Assembly (NCBI GenBank): GCA_036927565.1
Contig: JAYESD010000001.1
Coordinates: forward strand, 137,381,415 to 137,445,414
Direction of reading: 5' to 3'
DNA length: 64,000 bases
Origin: Tuctoria greenei
Lineage: Eukaryota; Streptophyta; Magnoliopsida; Poales; Poaceae
The stretch's first letter is position 1, and the number at the start of each line of letters is the position of its first letter. This document shows positions 21,746 to 33,403 of the stretch, in pieces. The position numbers and the translations under genes were made by a program. The notes under the pieces are model-generated. The model was given only the letters and a program-made list of their open reading frames with translations, did no database searches and was not told the origin of the DNA.

Positions 21746-23214
21746 CTTGGGAGGCTTCCGCACCAGCTTGCACGGAACCTTTTTCCCGGACGTTCCGGGC
21801 TGGCCATAGTCAGTGTAGAAGCTCCAGAAGGCCCCCCGAAACTTGTTGCAGCCACTGGCGTTTCCCGGTTCGAGGCTCTCCTCGATCGGGAAGAACCCCC
21901 GGACCTGGAGGCTTCCACCGGTCCAGGTGCCGGAGTCGTGCGCCCGGAGCTAGCACCCCGAGAGGATCCCACCGCGGGAACCAACGCGCTCTGGGAGGAC
22001 CCCACTGCAGGAACTGTCTCGTTCTGGGAGGACCCCATTATGGGAACAGTCGCCACGGTGGTAGAAGACCTTCCCCTCTGGGGAGAAGGAACCTAGGCGG
22101 AAGTAGCGGGCCTGACGGACCTTCCGTCGGCATGCTGCAGCTTCCTCTTCTGGCTCTCCGGTTCATCTGCCAGCTCCTTGCCCTTGCCGACGACCTCGAC
22201 CCTTGGCTTTGGGGCAGGGACGAAGCCATCTTCGGGCATTCTGGGGATCGCCACCCGGGTGGTTGATCTTCTCTTGACGACACCAAGGTCGTCAAGTACG
22301 GGCATCTTTCGCCGGAGCTCCCTGGTGAACTCCACTTCCACGTTCAGAGGGAGGAAGGCCGATGGGGGAGTCAAGTCATCACCGTCGACATCGATGCCGT
22401 GCTGGAATTTCTTGAGGTGGAACTCCAAGGTTTTCCCCACCATGTTGGACTTCAACCCGGTCTCAACTCGGTCGTCGTCCATCACGCTGTTGAGGGCCCA
22501 AGCGAGCTTCTCCCTCCTCTTCAGCGGCACCCACCTGTTGACCAGGAAATTGCAAAATACCGCCTGAGGAGTCAATCCTCCCTCCACGCATTGGCGGATC
22601 CTGGTCAGAGCAGGGTTGAAAGCTTCCGCCAGCACCGGAGCTTCACTCCAGATCGTCGTGTCGATGCCGGGCAGACTATCGGGCAGCTCCAGCCTCTCAT
22701 GCTCCTCCACCCTGACGACTATCCAGTCTCTCTTCCAGTCATCCCACTTCCCACAAGGAAACGACCGGAGGTACTTGAATGGGCACTTCTTGCGCTTCAC
22801 GAAGTAGTAGAAGACAAGGTACTCATTTCTCCGGTCGGTGGTGTGGACGGTGAAGAAGGTTCGGAAGAGTTCGATGCAGGGGGGGATGCCCACCCACATC
22901 TCACAGAAGTGAACGAAGATAGACATGAGGAGAATGGAGTGAGGGCCAAGGTGGTATAGCTGCAGACCATAGAAGTCTAGCAGCATCAAGAAGAAGGAAG
23001 AAAAAGGCAGGATCAATCCCACCATGGCGTACGAGGAAAAGTACACCATTTCGCCGGCGTGCTCCTTCTCGAAGGGGAGCTCTCCGCCGGCACGAACTGA
23101 GCGGTTGAAGTAGTCCGAGGACCACCCCATGAGGGCCCGGACCTTCTTCAAATCGCCATCGGTCTTCAAACGACTCTCGCGGAGACCCAACTCCATCGCG
23201 GCACGGCTAGGCAA
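21742..23214 (-). pseudogene. Antisense gene 1: 'putative gypsy type transposon' domain
   Basis: The minus-strand frame runs from ATG 23214 to TAA 21742 with one internal TAG at 22093-22095. Residues about 50-270 match the plant family known as Transposase_28 / putative gypsy type transposon (PF04195-like). Landmarks are YFSSYAMVGLILPFSSFFLM, LLDFYGLQLYHLGPHSILLM and CFVHFCEMWVGIPP-like text, then FRTFFTVHTTDRRNEYLVFY. A Ser/Gly-rich tail with repeated VPAVGSSQ words follows. The family occurs antisense to pol in grass Tat elements; the biochemical role is unknown and no transposase activity should be assumed. The TAG is one C-to-T change from CAG. Confidence 0.8.
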
Positions 23215-23711
23215 GAGAGGAAGAGCGAAGCACGAGTTGGGAGTTTGAGCGCAAGATTAGTTGAGAGGCATAAAGAACTCCCGACGGTGCGCGCTTTCCT
23301 TCTTAAGTAAGCCCTCGCAACGCTTGGATGGAAACCGCAAGGAAATCGAAGATACCATTCAAAAATTTCACCCAGCCGATGACAAGAGGGCCTGGGACCA
23401 CCCCGACGATCAAGTCGAGGCTCTTACCCAGGCGAACGGTTGTCATCACGAGGCGGGAAACCCAAAGGCGGCAGCCTGACAAGGCGCGCGGAACCGATAC
23501 GGTTTTCGTATCGGGAACCGACGACCTTCAATTACGTGAGATCCACACGTCAAAGATCTCATCTGCCGCACAAGGTGCGCCACGCGGCGGGGATCTAACT
23601 ATAAATCCCTGCCAATGGCACCTTTAAAGACCCTTGAAGACTCAGTTCAAGAGTCGCGAGGATGGACCCACCTCCGACAGAATGACTTCACCCAGTGATC
23701 TTCCTCGGAGG
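23215..23711. other. Upstream region of antisense gene 1 / gypsy 3' leader
   Basis: No coding frame was recognised. It may hold the minus-strand promoter for the antisense genes. The word ATAAATCCC at 23600-23608 gives no convincing minus-strand TATA box. Short frames at 23261-23627 look like chance. Confidence 0.4.
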
Positions 23712-23728
23712 TAGGTCCAGGGGGCCAC
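23712..23728 (+). other. Gypsy polypurine tract region
   Basis: TAGGTCCAGGGGGCCAC lies immediately before the 3' LTR. The AGGGGGCC core is typical of Tat elements, where the tract primes plus-strand DNA synthesis. Confidence 0.7.
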
Positions 23729-24579
23729 TGTCGGTACCCTAGAAACCGTACACCCCTTGAGGTTACAAAGATTTCAAAGGAAAGTCATCTACTTGGTTTG
23801 AAGACCCTCGAAGGCCCACATGTCAGACATAACAGACCCGCTTCTCCAACATTGTTAATCCCTGGGTCACCACGTGTACTACCAAACCGGAGCTACCGCC
23901 ACAAGGGGGAAGCTCCGGGCCATGTACCGAAACGGCACCTCCAGACTTAACCCCAGACCGAGAGAAGCTCCGGACCTGACACGTGTCGGGTAGTACTGGA
24001 GCTACTTGTTTCCCACAGCAAGCTCCGGAGCTGCCACGTGTCCGATCGTCGGATCTTCAACTTCTAACCTCCGGAAGACCCCGCAACGGCTCCGGATCTT
24101 CAAAGGAGAGGCAAGGACTTCAAGACCCGATTAAGTTTCATTAATGCCATATTAATGACACTTAAATGGACGATCTTAACACCAGTAACGGTGCTGTCAA
24201 AGCCCGGTAGAGGATCATTAAGAGCAATTAAACATGTATCAATACTAGTAACCGCCGGGGCCACATGTCGGGCCAGGCTAACCAGTAACGGCCTGCCCTT
24301 GTACTATAAAAGGACAGGCCGACGATACACACGGGGGGGGGGGGGGGGGGGGACAGACACACGTGCCTCATACGCTCGTCACGAGCTCTTACTGCTAATA
24401 CAACACCAACACACCGTGGAGTAGGGTATTACGCTCAGGCGGCCCGAACCACGTAAATTCTTGTGTCTCCTGAGTCAATTCCTATTCACCTTCTTGAATC
24501 TCCGTGCGCCCACACCGAACATCAAACTCCTCTATCACTTTAGTAGTGTAGGGAGATCTGCCGGTTCAAACCACAGACA
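23729..24579 (+). repeat. Gypsy 3' LTR
   Basis: It begins TGTCGGTACC and ends CCACAGACA, 851 bp, collinear with 11603-12440. It contains a run of 20 G at 24333-24352 where the 5' LTR has 6. It is followed by GCTAC (24580-24584), the target duplication. Confidence 0.95.
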
Positions 24580-24584
24580 GCTAC

Positions 24585-25545
24585 TTATTCTCCCTTTTTT
24601 TTCTCACGCTCTTGTACATGAGCATACTTTTTTTTCTTGTAGCCGTGTCTTTTACTCCTCTTTTTTTTTCAAGAGAGAGTAATATGCATGAAAATGATGG
24701 AGTACCTTTTTGGTGGTGGAATGGTATGATAGAATTGTGCTAACTTCTAGTGTAGAAGTTTAGCATGTGCACTTGTAATCCTGATCTTAAAAGCATGAAG
24801 AGATTCTCACATAGGTCTATACTAGTTTGACCAAGCTCAATGTGAAGGCAAATAGCATATGCATAATGTTTGTCTAATTCAATTCATCGTATGGCTTTGG
24901 TAGGAATTTCTATTGAATGAGGAACTCCCATTTTCAATTTTCTCCCTGAAATAAAGTTTCACTTTCAACTAGGATATTAGCAGCTCTTATCACTATATCA
25001 TATCCCACAACAACCTGAATTGGACATAGCTTTTGGTATACACAATTTCCAAGTTTCAGGCAAGAATATTCTAGGCTAATAAAGCCAATACTCGAAGAAT
25101 ATTAAGTTGTATGCAAGGGACTAGAGAAAATAAAACAGAACAACTATTCATCATTTCAACTTATGCAAAGTAAAAATATTCTTACCGCACATCCTTCATT
25201 TTATTACCTAAACTATGTTTTTATTATTATTATTTTTAAAAGAAGCAAATGTGGTGGAAAGAATGAAATAAAAAAAGGAATGCAAATGGGGTATGATACA
25301 AGTTACCTCAAGTGGGGGTTTTCCCCCAAGCTTATTCTTGGTCATGGTTTGTGATAGGGGTTGAAACCCTAACGACGGATGTAGGCCATGAGGTTGGCCT
25401 AACCTTGTTGTAGCATGGCTTTGGCATTCGAGGTTGAGTGTCGATGTTGGGTTGTCTTCCATGGGTTCCGTGAGTGTTGTCGAGGAGGGTGTTGTCGATG
25501 TCACTCATCCACATATCAAGGTTTCTATAGGTTGGATGTACCTTG
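24585..25545 (-). mobile_element. Athila-like internal A, middle segment
   Basis: It resumes the sequence broken at 11602 and is collinear with 39005-39960 of unit B. From about 25310 it corresponds to the tail of the 3' ORF in unit C (55620-55860). No intact frame is present. It ends in CCTTG (25541-25545), duplicated on the other side of copia-1. Confidence 0.85.
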
Positions 25546-26993
25546 TGTAGGATCAAAGAGCACGTGAAAAGCTAATAGAGGGGGGATGAATGGTAGATTT
25601 AAAACTTTTTCAGCGGAAGCAACAAAAACCCCTCGGTAGAAAGTAAATCTGTTAATAAATCGTGTGTGCGACTAATCTAAACGTGATAAATCATGACAAA
25701 ACCAGTATAGATTGTGGAGAATCAAGTCATCAAGACACAAAAACAAGAATCACAAAAAACCGTCAAGAAAAACACAAGTTACGATCGAAAGATTGAACGA
25801 AGGTCAATCTGTTCTACCCGAGAAAAACCAAATCTGCAACACTGCAAAGAAACTCGTGTAGGTCCAAACCCACAAATCCAATGACTGTGAAATTTTGATA
25901 TATGATAGATAATCAAGTTTGAAATACAAACCAAAAAGAATCACATCAATTGGAACTGTAAAACTCGAGTTATGATAAAACTACTAAAGCAAGGTAGTGA
26001 TGTGCAGAAACTCGACGAGGAAGACTTGACAAAATCAAGTCGGACGAACAAGGCACAAAAGTTCCTTTAAACTATGAATTTTATTGATCAAACTATAAGA
26101 GGAACATCCCCAAAGTCATCCACCACGTGCTCTGGTCTACGTTGCTTATATAACCAGCCCTTAGGCCAACCCAATCCTAACTAGGACTCAAATCCTACTC
26201 AGATTCAACCGAAATATCCATAACTGCTCAAGACTCTTCCATACGCAGATAGAATAAATCTTAAGCCTTCCAAAAACATATTCCACATTCCTAATAAAAC
26301 CCAACTTTGTGACCCACACGAAATCCTATCATAACCAACTCAAATCTTTCCATATTTGTGTCAAACCCGACTCAGCCGCAGCCTGAGTCCATAACCTAGT
26401 CGGTTGGACCTTTTCGACCAATTCTTTATGTACACATCTCTTCATAACGCCTCAGAACCATGTAGCCACGTCCATGCACTCCTTGAACGTGTGCAAACAT
26501 CTTCCAATGACGTCCACGAGACCTTCATATGCAATGTTCTCGATCCAAACATGTTGCGTGACCACCCGATCAACTCAACCACAATTCCTCCTGAACTTGG
26601 TTGTTGAACCTCATCTTCTCTCTAAGACTAGTTCAATGGATCCTGTCACCATCCATGTCTTGAAATCAAGCAACATATGCACATGAATAAACAACTGATA
26701 CTTCGAAACACAAGTCCTCGACTTGATTCTCATCAGTTCCGATAACCACAGCACCTTACATGAGAACCACACATAAGCATGTTGCAAACCATAGCAAAAC
26801 GATATCAAAACATTAACCACCATAACCACCAAGACACAACAATAAATTAGTAAGAATACTAAGTAAACTTCCCATCAATGTAAATCAAGTTTGAATCATT
26901 TCAAGGTAAAAGCAAAACCATTGCAATCTAGCTCTGGACCTTGCCAAAACTAACTGAACCTTGAGTCGGAGCTTACCAAAGCTAGCAGGACCT
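25546..26993 (-). repeat. Copia-1 3' LTR, truncated
   Basis: It begins on the plus strand with TGTAGGATCAAAGAGCACG, the complement of the LTR end. It is collinear with the 5' LTR until GCAGGACCT at 26993, where it changes abruptly to RNase H coding sequence. About the first 300-400 bp of the LTR in element orientation, the polypurine tract and the 3' noncoding region are missing. The minus-strand TATA motif TTATATAAGC is retained near 26148-26160. Confidence 0.85.
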
Positions 26994-27745
26994 AACATTA
27001 TCATGGAGAAAGTGATACCTAATGTAAATGTGTTTTGTTCTTGAATGTTGCATGGGATTTTTAGCAATGCAAATGGCACTAGTGTTATCATAAAACAGTG
27101 GAACATTATCTAGATCAACCCCATAGTCCTTAAGTGTTTAAATAATCCGAAGAATTTGAGAGCAAGTGCTAGCAGCAGCTACATATCAGATTCAGCTGTG
27201 CATTGTGCAACTGAGTTTTTTTTCTAGAGGACCAAGCAACAAGAGAACTACCAAGAAAATGGCAAGCACCCGAAGTACCTTTCCTATCAATCCTACAACC
27301 ACCAAAATCAGCATTCGAAAAAGCTTTCAAAGTAACGGTTGAGGAAGAAGGAAGAAAAATGTCAAATTCTTGAGTTCCATGTGAGTACATGAGAATTCTT
27401 TTGATGGCTTGACTATGTGAAGCACGTGGGGAAGCTTGAAATTGTGCACAAAGACATACACTGAATTGAATGTGCGGTCTTGATGTCGTGAGATACAAAA
27501 GTGATCTGATCATGCTTCTATATTCTTTTTGATCCACGGGTTCACCATCTTCATCAAGTTCAAGTGTCGTTGTTGTACCCATTGGTGTCTGAAGAGGCTT
27601 GCTTTTGTCCATGTTGAAGCGCTTAAGAAGGTCTCTTGTATATTTGTTTGATGCCCAAAGGTACCTTCCTTGGTTTGCTTGATATGAAGCCCCAAAAAGT
27701 ACGTGAGTTCTCCCATCATACTCATCTCAAATTTTGAACTCATCA
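26994..27745 (-). pseudogene. Copia-1 RT 3' end and RNase H remnant
   Basis: On the minus strand the text resumes after a deletion with AMMSSKFEMSMMGELTYF and continues through KEYRSMIRSLLYLTTSRPHI, the RNase H-side connection and NADFGGCRIDRKGTSGACHF. Reading is broken by frameshifts and stops at RYHFLHDNV, fused directly to LTR interior. The RT catalytic YVDD region is absent. Copia-2 has about 720 bp (48508-49228) that are missing here, with the junction in the CAG-ATGATGAG region near 27745. Confidence 0.85.
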
Positions 27746-29025
27746 TAGCTGGATCGTGTGACTCGTTCGTGCAAGCTCCCAATGATTTGTTGTGGAGGAT
27801 GACTTTTGAGGATTTGAAGGGGAGTAGACACTTCACAAGCTCCTTGTTCTTCATGTTCATCACAGATCGAAGAACTTGTGTATTGAGGATGATCTGTACC
27901 AGCTGTAGTAGTTGTTGGTGCTGGTTGTGGTGCAAAATCAGCAGCGTGATCAACGTCATTTGCTTCTGAATTTTTGGGCAGCAGCACCACTTCTTCATCT
28001 TCTTTGATGAAAATACTCTCCCCCTGCAGGTATGGATCTGGACCTGCAATATTCGAGGTAGTACCTGGGCTAGCTTCATCAAAAGAAACCTCATAAGTCT
28101 CCACAATTTTGTTAGTGTCAAGTAAAAGCACACGTTATCCTCTAGTATGAGATAGATAACCAAGAAACATGCCATTAACAGATATAGCTTCAAAGTTATC
28201 AAGATTTCCACGTTTCTTAACAAAGCATTTACAACTAAAGACCCGAAAGTGTGTGACACTAGGCCTATGTCCAAACCTAAGTTCATAAGGTGTTTTCCCT
28301 AGCTTAGCACAAAAGAAAACACGATTTGAGACATAACAAGCGGTTGCAATTGCATCAACCCAAAATTTCCTAGGAGTTTGATATTCATCAAGCATAGTCC
28401 TAGCCATCTCAACTAAGGTTATGTTCTTTCTCTCTACGACGCCATTTTGTTGAGGTACATAGGGTGAAGAAAATTGATGATCTATTCCTTTTTCAGCACA
28501 AAAGTGATCAAAAGATTGATTTTTAAATTCAGTTCCATTATGACTTCTAATTGCTATTATAGATCTTTGGTGATCAATTGATAATCTAAGAAATAAAGTT
28601 CTAAAGTGACTAAAAGTTTCATTCTTAGATGCCATAAAGTAAAGCCAAGAGTATCTAGAATAATCATCAACAATCACAAGAACATAATATTTAGCTCCAA
28701 AAGATTGAACACGTGAAGGACCTACGGTGTGAAGATGCAAAAGTTGACCCGGTTCAGTTGTCATAGTTATTGTGAGAGGAGCATGTGAACCTGCAACCAT
28801 CTTAGTATGTCTACGAGAAGAGCACACAATTTCTTTGTCCCCTTTCAGCTTACGCAGCCCACGTATGCGATCAAGAGCACTAACACGCATGAGATGATCA
28901 AAGCCTACGTGACCAAGTCTATGATGCCAAAAATATAAGTATTTGGAATCATTAGCAACTAGACACCTATGCTTAGAATAAGACATATCAAAATCAGCTT
29001 TAAAAACTCTTCCAAACTGATACAT
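27746..29025 (-). pseudogene. Copia-1 integrase region
   Basis: The minus-strand frame 29025-28135 contains the zinc-binding HRLGHVGFDHLMRVSALDRI block (its CxxC region reads CSSRRHTK, with Arg in place of the second Cys) and the integrase core. The first catalytic Asp position reads LLHLHTVGPSRV and the second RSHNGTEFKN; both have His where family members, including copia-2, have Asp. The Glu block is intact (PQQNGVVERKN). TAA or TAG breaks occur at 28135 and beyond, and the C-terminal region to 27746 is in a second frame (IVETYEVSFDEASPGTTS). Confidence 0.88.
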
Positions 29026-29100
29026 GTGAAAAATAAGCTCACTATTTGAACCTACAACTTTGCAGCAAATTTTTATTGAAAATAATTTCCAAATTTTCAG

Positions 29101-29340
29101 CTAGCAATTGTGAAACGGAAAGCAGTTGTATTTAAATTTTTTGACAAGTGTCACATCCTTCAAAGTGTAGTGATCATTTACTCTAACAGAGTCCTTAGCA
29201 ATTATAGGAGTTGAAAAATTATCGTCAAAAGTAACATTCTTTACATGTGACACAAATGAGATGGAGGAGAACCATTCTTTGTTACCGGTCATGTGGCATG
29301 AACAACCATAATCCACAATCTGAATCTTCTCCTTCCTCAA
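29101..29340 (-). pseudogene. Copia-1 protease remnant
   Basis: The minus-strand frame carries IQIVDYGCSCHMTGNKEWFS. The family active site is Asp-Ser-Gly (copia-2: WIVDSGCSRHMTG), so here the Ser of the triad is Tyr. The frame ends at 29101 in a frameshifted FPFHNC. Confidence 0.85.
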
Positions 29341-29423
29341 GCGTGTAACCTACATAGAAGCAGAATACGTCGATGACTCAATATTGGGGTTAGTCAAAAG
29401 GTATTTAGGAATCCAGTATTGAG

Positions 29424-31500
29424 TCACATGATGTCCAACAGGAATAACACGTGAAAGCTGAGATAAAACAGCAAATTATGAGACAAAGCTTGAGGATTTT
29501 TGTACCCAACTACTGACCTACGAGGTGTTACATGTGTAGCACGAAAAACAGTAGGTTTGGGAGCAAACTTTGCATATTTTCGACTCCTTAAAGCAGGTTG
29601 CATGTTCCTATCATTCGGTTTAGCATGTGCAACAAATTTTGCATGAAAGTTATGAGATCTAGCAATCATTCTTTCCTTTTTCTGTTGTTTAGCTAGTCTA
29701 TAACAAAAATCTATGGCATGACCATCACTACCACAGTAGGCAATGAAATTTAACTTTGTGCTCATGTCTAGATGAGCAAGCAACATTTTTAATTGAAACT
29801 GAATGAGACAACACTCCTGCAGATTTGAAAACCACTTCTTTTTGTTTAGGAATTGTTTGAATCAAACCACTTCCTAATGAATTTACAATTTTAGGTGGAT
29901 GTTCTTTAGCATGAGCATGGGAATTAAAACCCAAACCAGTTTTATCATTGCAAGATTTGGATGAATTCAACACCAAGTTTAGATTTTTGTTCCCAATACA
30001 AAACTGCTCAAGTGTCATATTCATGTCATCAAATTTTTTAGACAATTCTAGGCAGATTTCACATTAAATTTTCCTTTTAGTTTGCAATTAGAAGAATATT
30101 TAACTTCATGAGAATGTAAAGCATTGTTCAATATAGAAATCTCATTCATAGCATCGAGTAGTTTCTTATCAAGATCATCACAAGTAGAACAATAAGAGTC
30201 AATTGTAGAACAGCAAGCGTGTTTCAAGTTTTTATCATTAAGTGTAGTAAGCTCTCTGTTCTTTTCAATTTCTAACTCAAGTTTATCAAGTGTGAAGGTG
30301 TGTGCACTTCTTAGAGAGGACAATTATTCACATATTAAATCAGTTGAGGGATAAGAATCATCACTAGGAATTAATGATTTCAAACGATTAATCTCAGATT
30401 CTAGTGACTCAATTTTAACAGCATTGTTCCTAAGCTTTTTGTCCTTTTTCTTAACTATAACAGTGGCACGAGAAATAGAATAAAACACATTTCTTCGCAA
30501 GTAGGACATACCTCTTCATTGTCGCTATTGTGTTCTGCTTCTTCCATACTTGATCTTGATTTGCCTGCCATGAAGCACAAATTTGACAAATCATCTTCGT
30601 CTTCATCACTTCTGATGTCCACATCGCTCGAGCCAAGTTCTTGAAGTGCGGATATAAAACTATTCACCAATTGGCGTCCTGTAAAACCCTTTGTTTTCTT
30701 GTTGTTTGCAGAGGAGTGATTCGTCCTTGTTTGCTTTTCATCACGGGAAGTAGTACCTGAAAGGTTAGGGCAATCCATGTGAAAATGTCCTTCTAGTTCT
30801 CACATTTTGCTATGCTTTTGAGAATCGAGTAGAGATGAGTGCAAGTTCTTCCTCTGGAAACACATTAATCTGTTCAAGTGTAAGAGAGGACAACAAAGCA
30901 AGTGTTCCACACGACGAAGATTGGTCGGGGCTAGGCATGTCACGTTGAGAAACAAATGCAAGAGACTTGTTGGGGTTCTTACGTGAGATTATGTCAATTT
31001 CATGAGTTTTCGATTTAGAATATAGAACATCTAAAGTAAGCGTACTCATGACAGTATATTCACAAATAGATGTGACTTTCATCTCCCAAATTGACATGTC
31101 TAATGCATTTAGTAATTGCCTAGCATTTTCAATATCTGAAAAATTAACATTGACGCTACACAAGACGCTGAGAATTTTATTAAAATGAGCAAAGAGATCG
31201 TCGACGGACTCACCTGGTTGCATCTCAAAGCACATGTACTCCTTTTTAAACATGTCTTGCCTTACCTCCTTGACCGTGTTGGACCCTTCATGATAGTCAC
31301 AGAGTGCTTTCCACACATCATATGCAGATCGGAGGTGAGCAACATGGTCGAAGTCGCTTTGAGTTAATCCTTGTATGATCAAGTTGTGAGCCTTGTTGTT
31401 GTTGTCGACATCTCTTATGTTTGTATCCGTGACTTGATCGTTTGATTGCATGTCATAAGGCTTGTACACTTTTTTCCATATTGCAAAGCCTTGTGCCTAG
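29424..31500 (-). pseudogene. Copia-1 gag region with coiled coil and zinc knuckles
   Basis: The N-terminal gag (31469-30810) has NLIIQGLTQSDFDHVAHLRS and FEMQPGESVDDLFAHFNKIL, typical of plant copia gag (UBN2-type). A partial zinc knuckle near 30780 retains only GHFHMDCPNLSG. An acidic segment (DEDEDDLSNLCFMAGKSRSS) and a coiled coil (IESLESEINRLKSL) follow, broken by TAA at 30324-30326 where copia-2 has a Gln codon. A second knuckle (YCGSDGHAIDFCYRLAKQQK) is at 29786-29640. Several frame changes make it non-functional. Confidence 0.85.
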
Positions 31501-31628
31501 ATCAAAGGTTCCATACGTGCCTTCCAAACCTGAAAAGCAATACCACTAACGACACAAGGTTTTGCGGAGTATTTCTTGATGATAATTAGTCAAAAGCACA
31601 TGAAAATCACAAACATTGGAGCACCATG

Positions 31629-31641
31629 GCTCTGATACCAA
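31629..31641 (-). other. Copia-1 primer binding site
   Basis: The complement reads TGGTATCAGAGCC, identical to the plant initiator-Met tRNA 3' complement used by most Ty1/copia elements. Confidence 0.92.
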
Positions 31642-31642
31642 T

Positions 31643-33398
31643 TGTAGGATCGCAGATCACGTGAAAAGCTATCAGAGGGGGGGGGGTGAATTGTAGATTT
31701 CAAACTTTTTTAGCGGAAGCAACAAAAGCCCCTCGGTAGAAAATCAATGTGTTAAGAAATCATGTGTGCGACTAATCTAAACATGATCAATTGTGACAAA
31801 ATCAGTATAGATGATGGAGAATCACGTCACGGAGACACGACAACAAGAATTACGAAAAACCGTTGAGAAAAACTCAAGTTACGATCAAAAGATTGAACGA
31901 AGGTCAATCCGTTCTATCCGAGAAAAACCAGATCTGCAACACTGCAAAGAAACTCGTGTAGATCCAAAACGACAAATACAATGACCGCAAAATTTTCACA
32001 GCTGATAGAAAATCAAGTTGTGAAGTCAACCCAAAAAGAATCATGTCAACTGGATCTGTAAAACTCTATTTATGATAAAACCACCAAAGTAAGGTAGTGC
32101 TGTGCAGAAACTCAACGAGAAAGACTTGACGAAAACAAGCCGGATGAACAAAGCACAAAATTTCATTTAAACTACGAATTTTATTGATCAAACCACAAGA
32201 GGAACAGCCCCAAAGTCATGCACTACGAGCTCTGGCCTCCCTTGCTTATATAACCAGCCCTTAGGCCAACACAATCTTAACTAGGACCCAAATCCTACCC
32301 AGATTTAACCAAAACTTTTCATAACTGCTCAAGACTCTTCCATACGGAGATAGAAGAAATCTTAAGACTTCCAAAAACCTTAGGAACATATCCCACATTC
32401 CCAAAAAAAACCAACTTCGTGACCCCCACAAAATCCTATTATAACCAACTCAAATCTTTCCATATTTGAGTCAAACTCGACTCAGCTGCAGCCTGAGTCC
32501 ATATCCTAGTCGGTTGGACCTTTTCGACCAATTTTTTACGTCCACATCTCTTCATCACACCTTGGAACCGTTGTAGGCACGTCCATGCACTCCTTGCACA
32601 CATGCAACGTCTTCCAACGATGTCCACGATACCTTCATATGCAATGTTCTTCATCCAAACATGTTGTGCGACCTCCAGATCAACTTAACCACAATTCCTC
32701 CTGAACTTGGTTGTTGAACCTCATCTTCTCCCTAATACTAGTTCAATGGATCCCGTCATCAGCCATGTTTTGAACTCAAGCAACACCTGCACATGAATAA
32801 ACAATCGATACTTCCGAGCACAAGTCCTCGACCTGACTCTTGTTAGTTAAGATAACCACAACACCTTACGTGATCACCTCACATAAGCATGTTGCGAACC
32901 ATAGCAAAACGATATCAAAACATTAACCACCATAACCACCAAGACAACCAAAAACATAGTAAAAGAATACTAAGCAAACTTCCCATCAATGTAAAATAAG
33001 TTTGAATCATTTCAAGGTAAATGCAAAACCGTTGCAATTTAGCTTCAGACCTTGCCAAAACTAACGGGACCTTGAGCCAGAGCTTACCAAAGCTAGCAGG
33101 ACCTTGCACCGGAGCTTACAATAGCGCTGGAGCTTACCAAATCTAGCAATACGTAGCACTAGAGCTTAAAAAATCTAGTCGCACCTAGCGCTGGAGCTTA
33201 CCAAAGCTAGTCAGACCTAGCCACAACAAGTCGGACCTTGCATCGTAACTTGCAGGAGCTACCCAAAACAAGCCGAACCTATCGTCAAACCTTGCAGGAG
33301 CTCGAACCTAGAGTCATACCTTGATTAGACGGGTGTTTTGGCAAAATTGAAAACTTTTATCTTAATAGTCGATGTATTCAGCACACATAGGTCTCGCA
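31643..33398 (-). repeat. Copia-1 5' LTR
   Basis: 1,756 bp, the same length as the 3' LTR of copia-2. In element orientation it starts TGCGAGACCTATGTG and ends CGATCCTACA. A TTATATAAGC TATA motif (complement of 32246-32255) is present. A run of about 10 G occurs near 31677-31686. The outer part (33060-33320) has short repeats of the form AGCTTACCAAAGCTAG and CGGACCTAGC. Confidence 0.92.
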
Positions 33399-33403
33399 CC
33401 TTG

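Larger units (their letters stand above)
11603..24579 (+). mobile_element. Tat-clade Ty3/gypsy LTR retrotransposon, degenerate
   Basis: A 12,977-bp element with LTRs at 11603-12440 and 23729-24579, a primer site, one continuous but stop-interrupted gag-pol frame (about 12582-18434), a 3' region with antisense genes (19697-23214) and a polypurine tract before the right LTR. Domain order is gag, protease, RT, RNase H, a second archaeal-type RNase H, and integrase. The dual RNase H and the large 3' region with antisense ORFs are hallmarks of the Tat lineage of grasses (Grande, RIRE2, Retand type). By eye the LTRs differ at roughly 30-35 of about 835 aligned positions plus a G-run, so insertion was not recent. 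It is flanked by the GCTAC duplication. Confidence 0.95.
25546..33398 (-). mobile_element. Copia-1: Ty1/copia LTR retrotransposon, deleted
   Basis: A 7,853-bp minus-strand element flanked by CCTTG (25541-25545 and 33399-33403). It has the 5' LTR at 31643-33398, a Met-initiator-type primer site at 31629-31641 (TGGTATCAGAGCC on the minus strand), gag with extra coiled-coil and second zinc-knuckle regions, protease, integrase, an RT/RNase H remnant and a truncated 3' LTR at 25546-26993. Domain order protease-integrase-RT-RNase H defines Ty1/copia. The long LTR and extended gag with YCGSDGHAIDFCYRLAKQQK suggest the Sirevirus lineage (inference). It belongs to the same family as copia-2. Confidence 0.93.

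Noticed and set aside
22093..23214. Reading antisense gene 1 as a DNA transposase because of the Transposase_28 name
   Set aside because: The family name is historical. No catalytic triad or terminal repeats are visible and the gene lies within an LTR retrotransposon.
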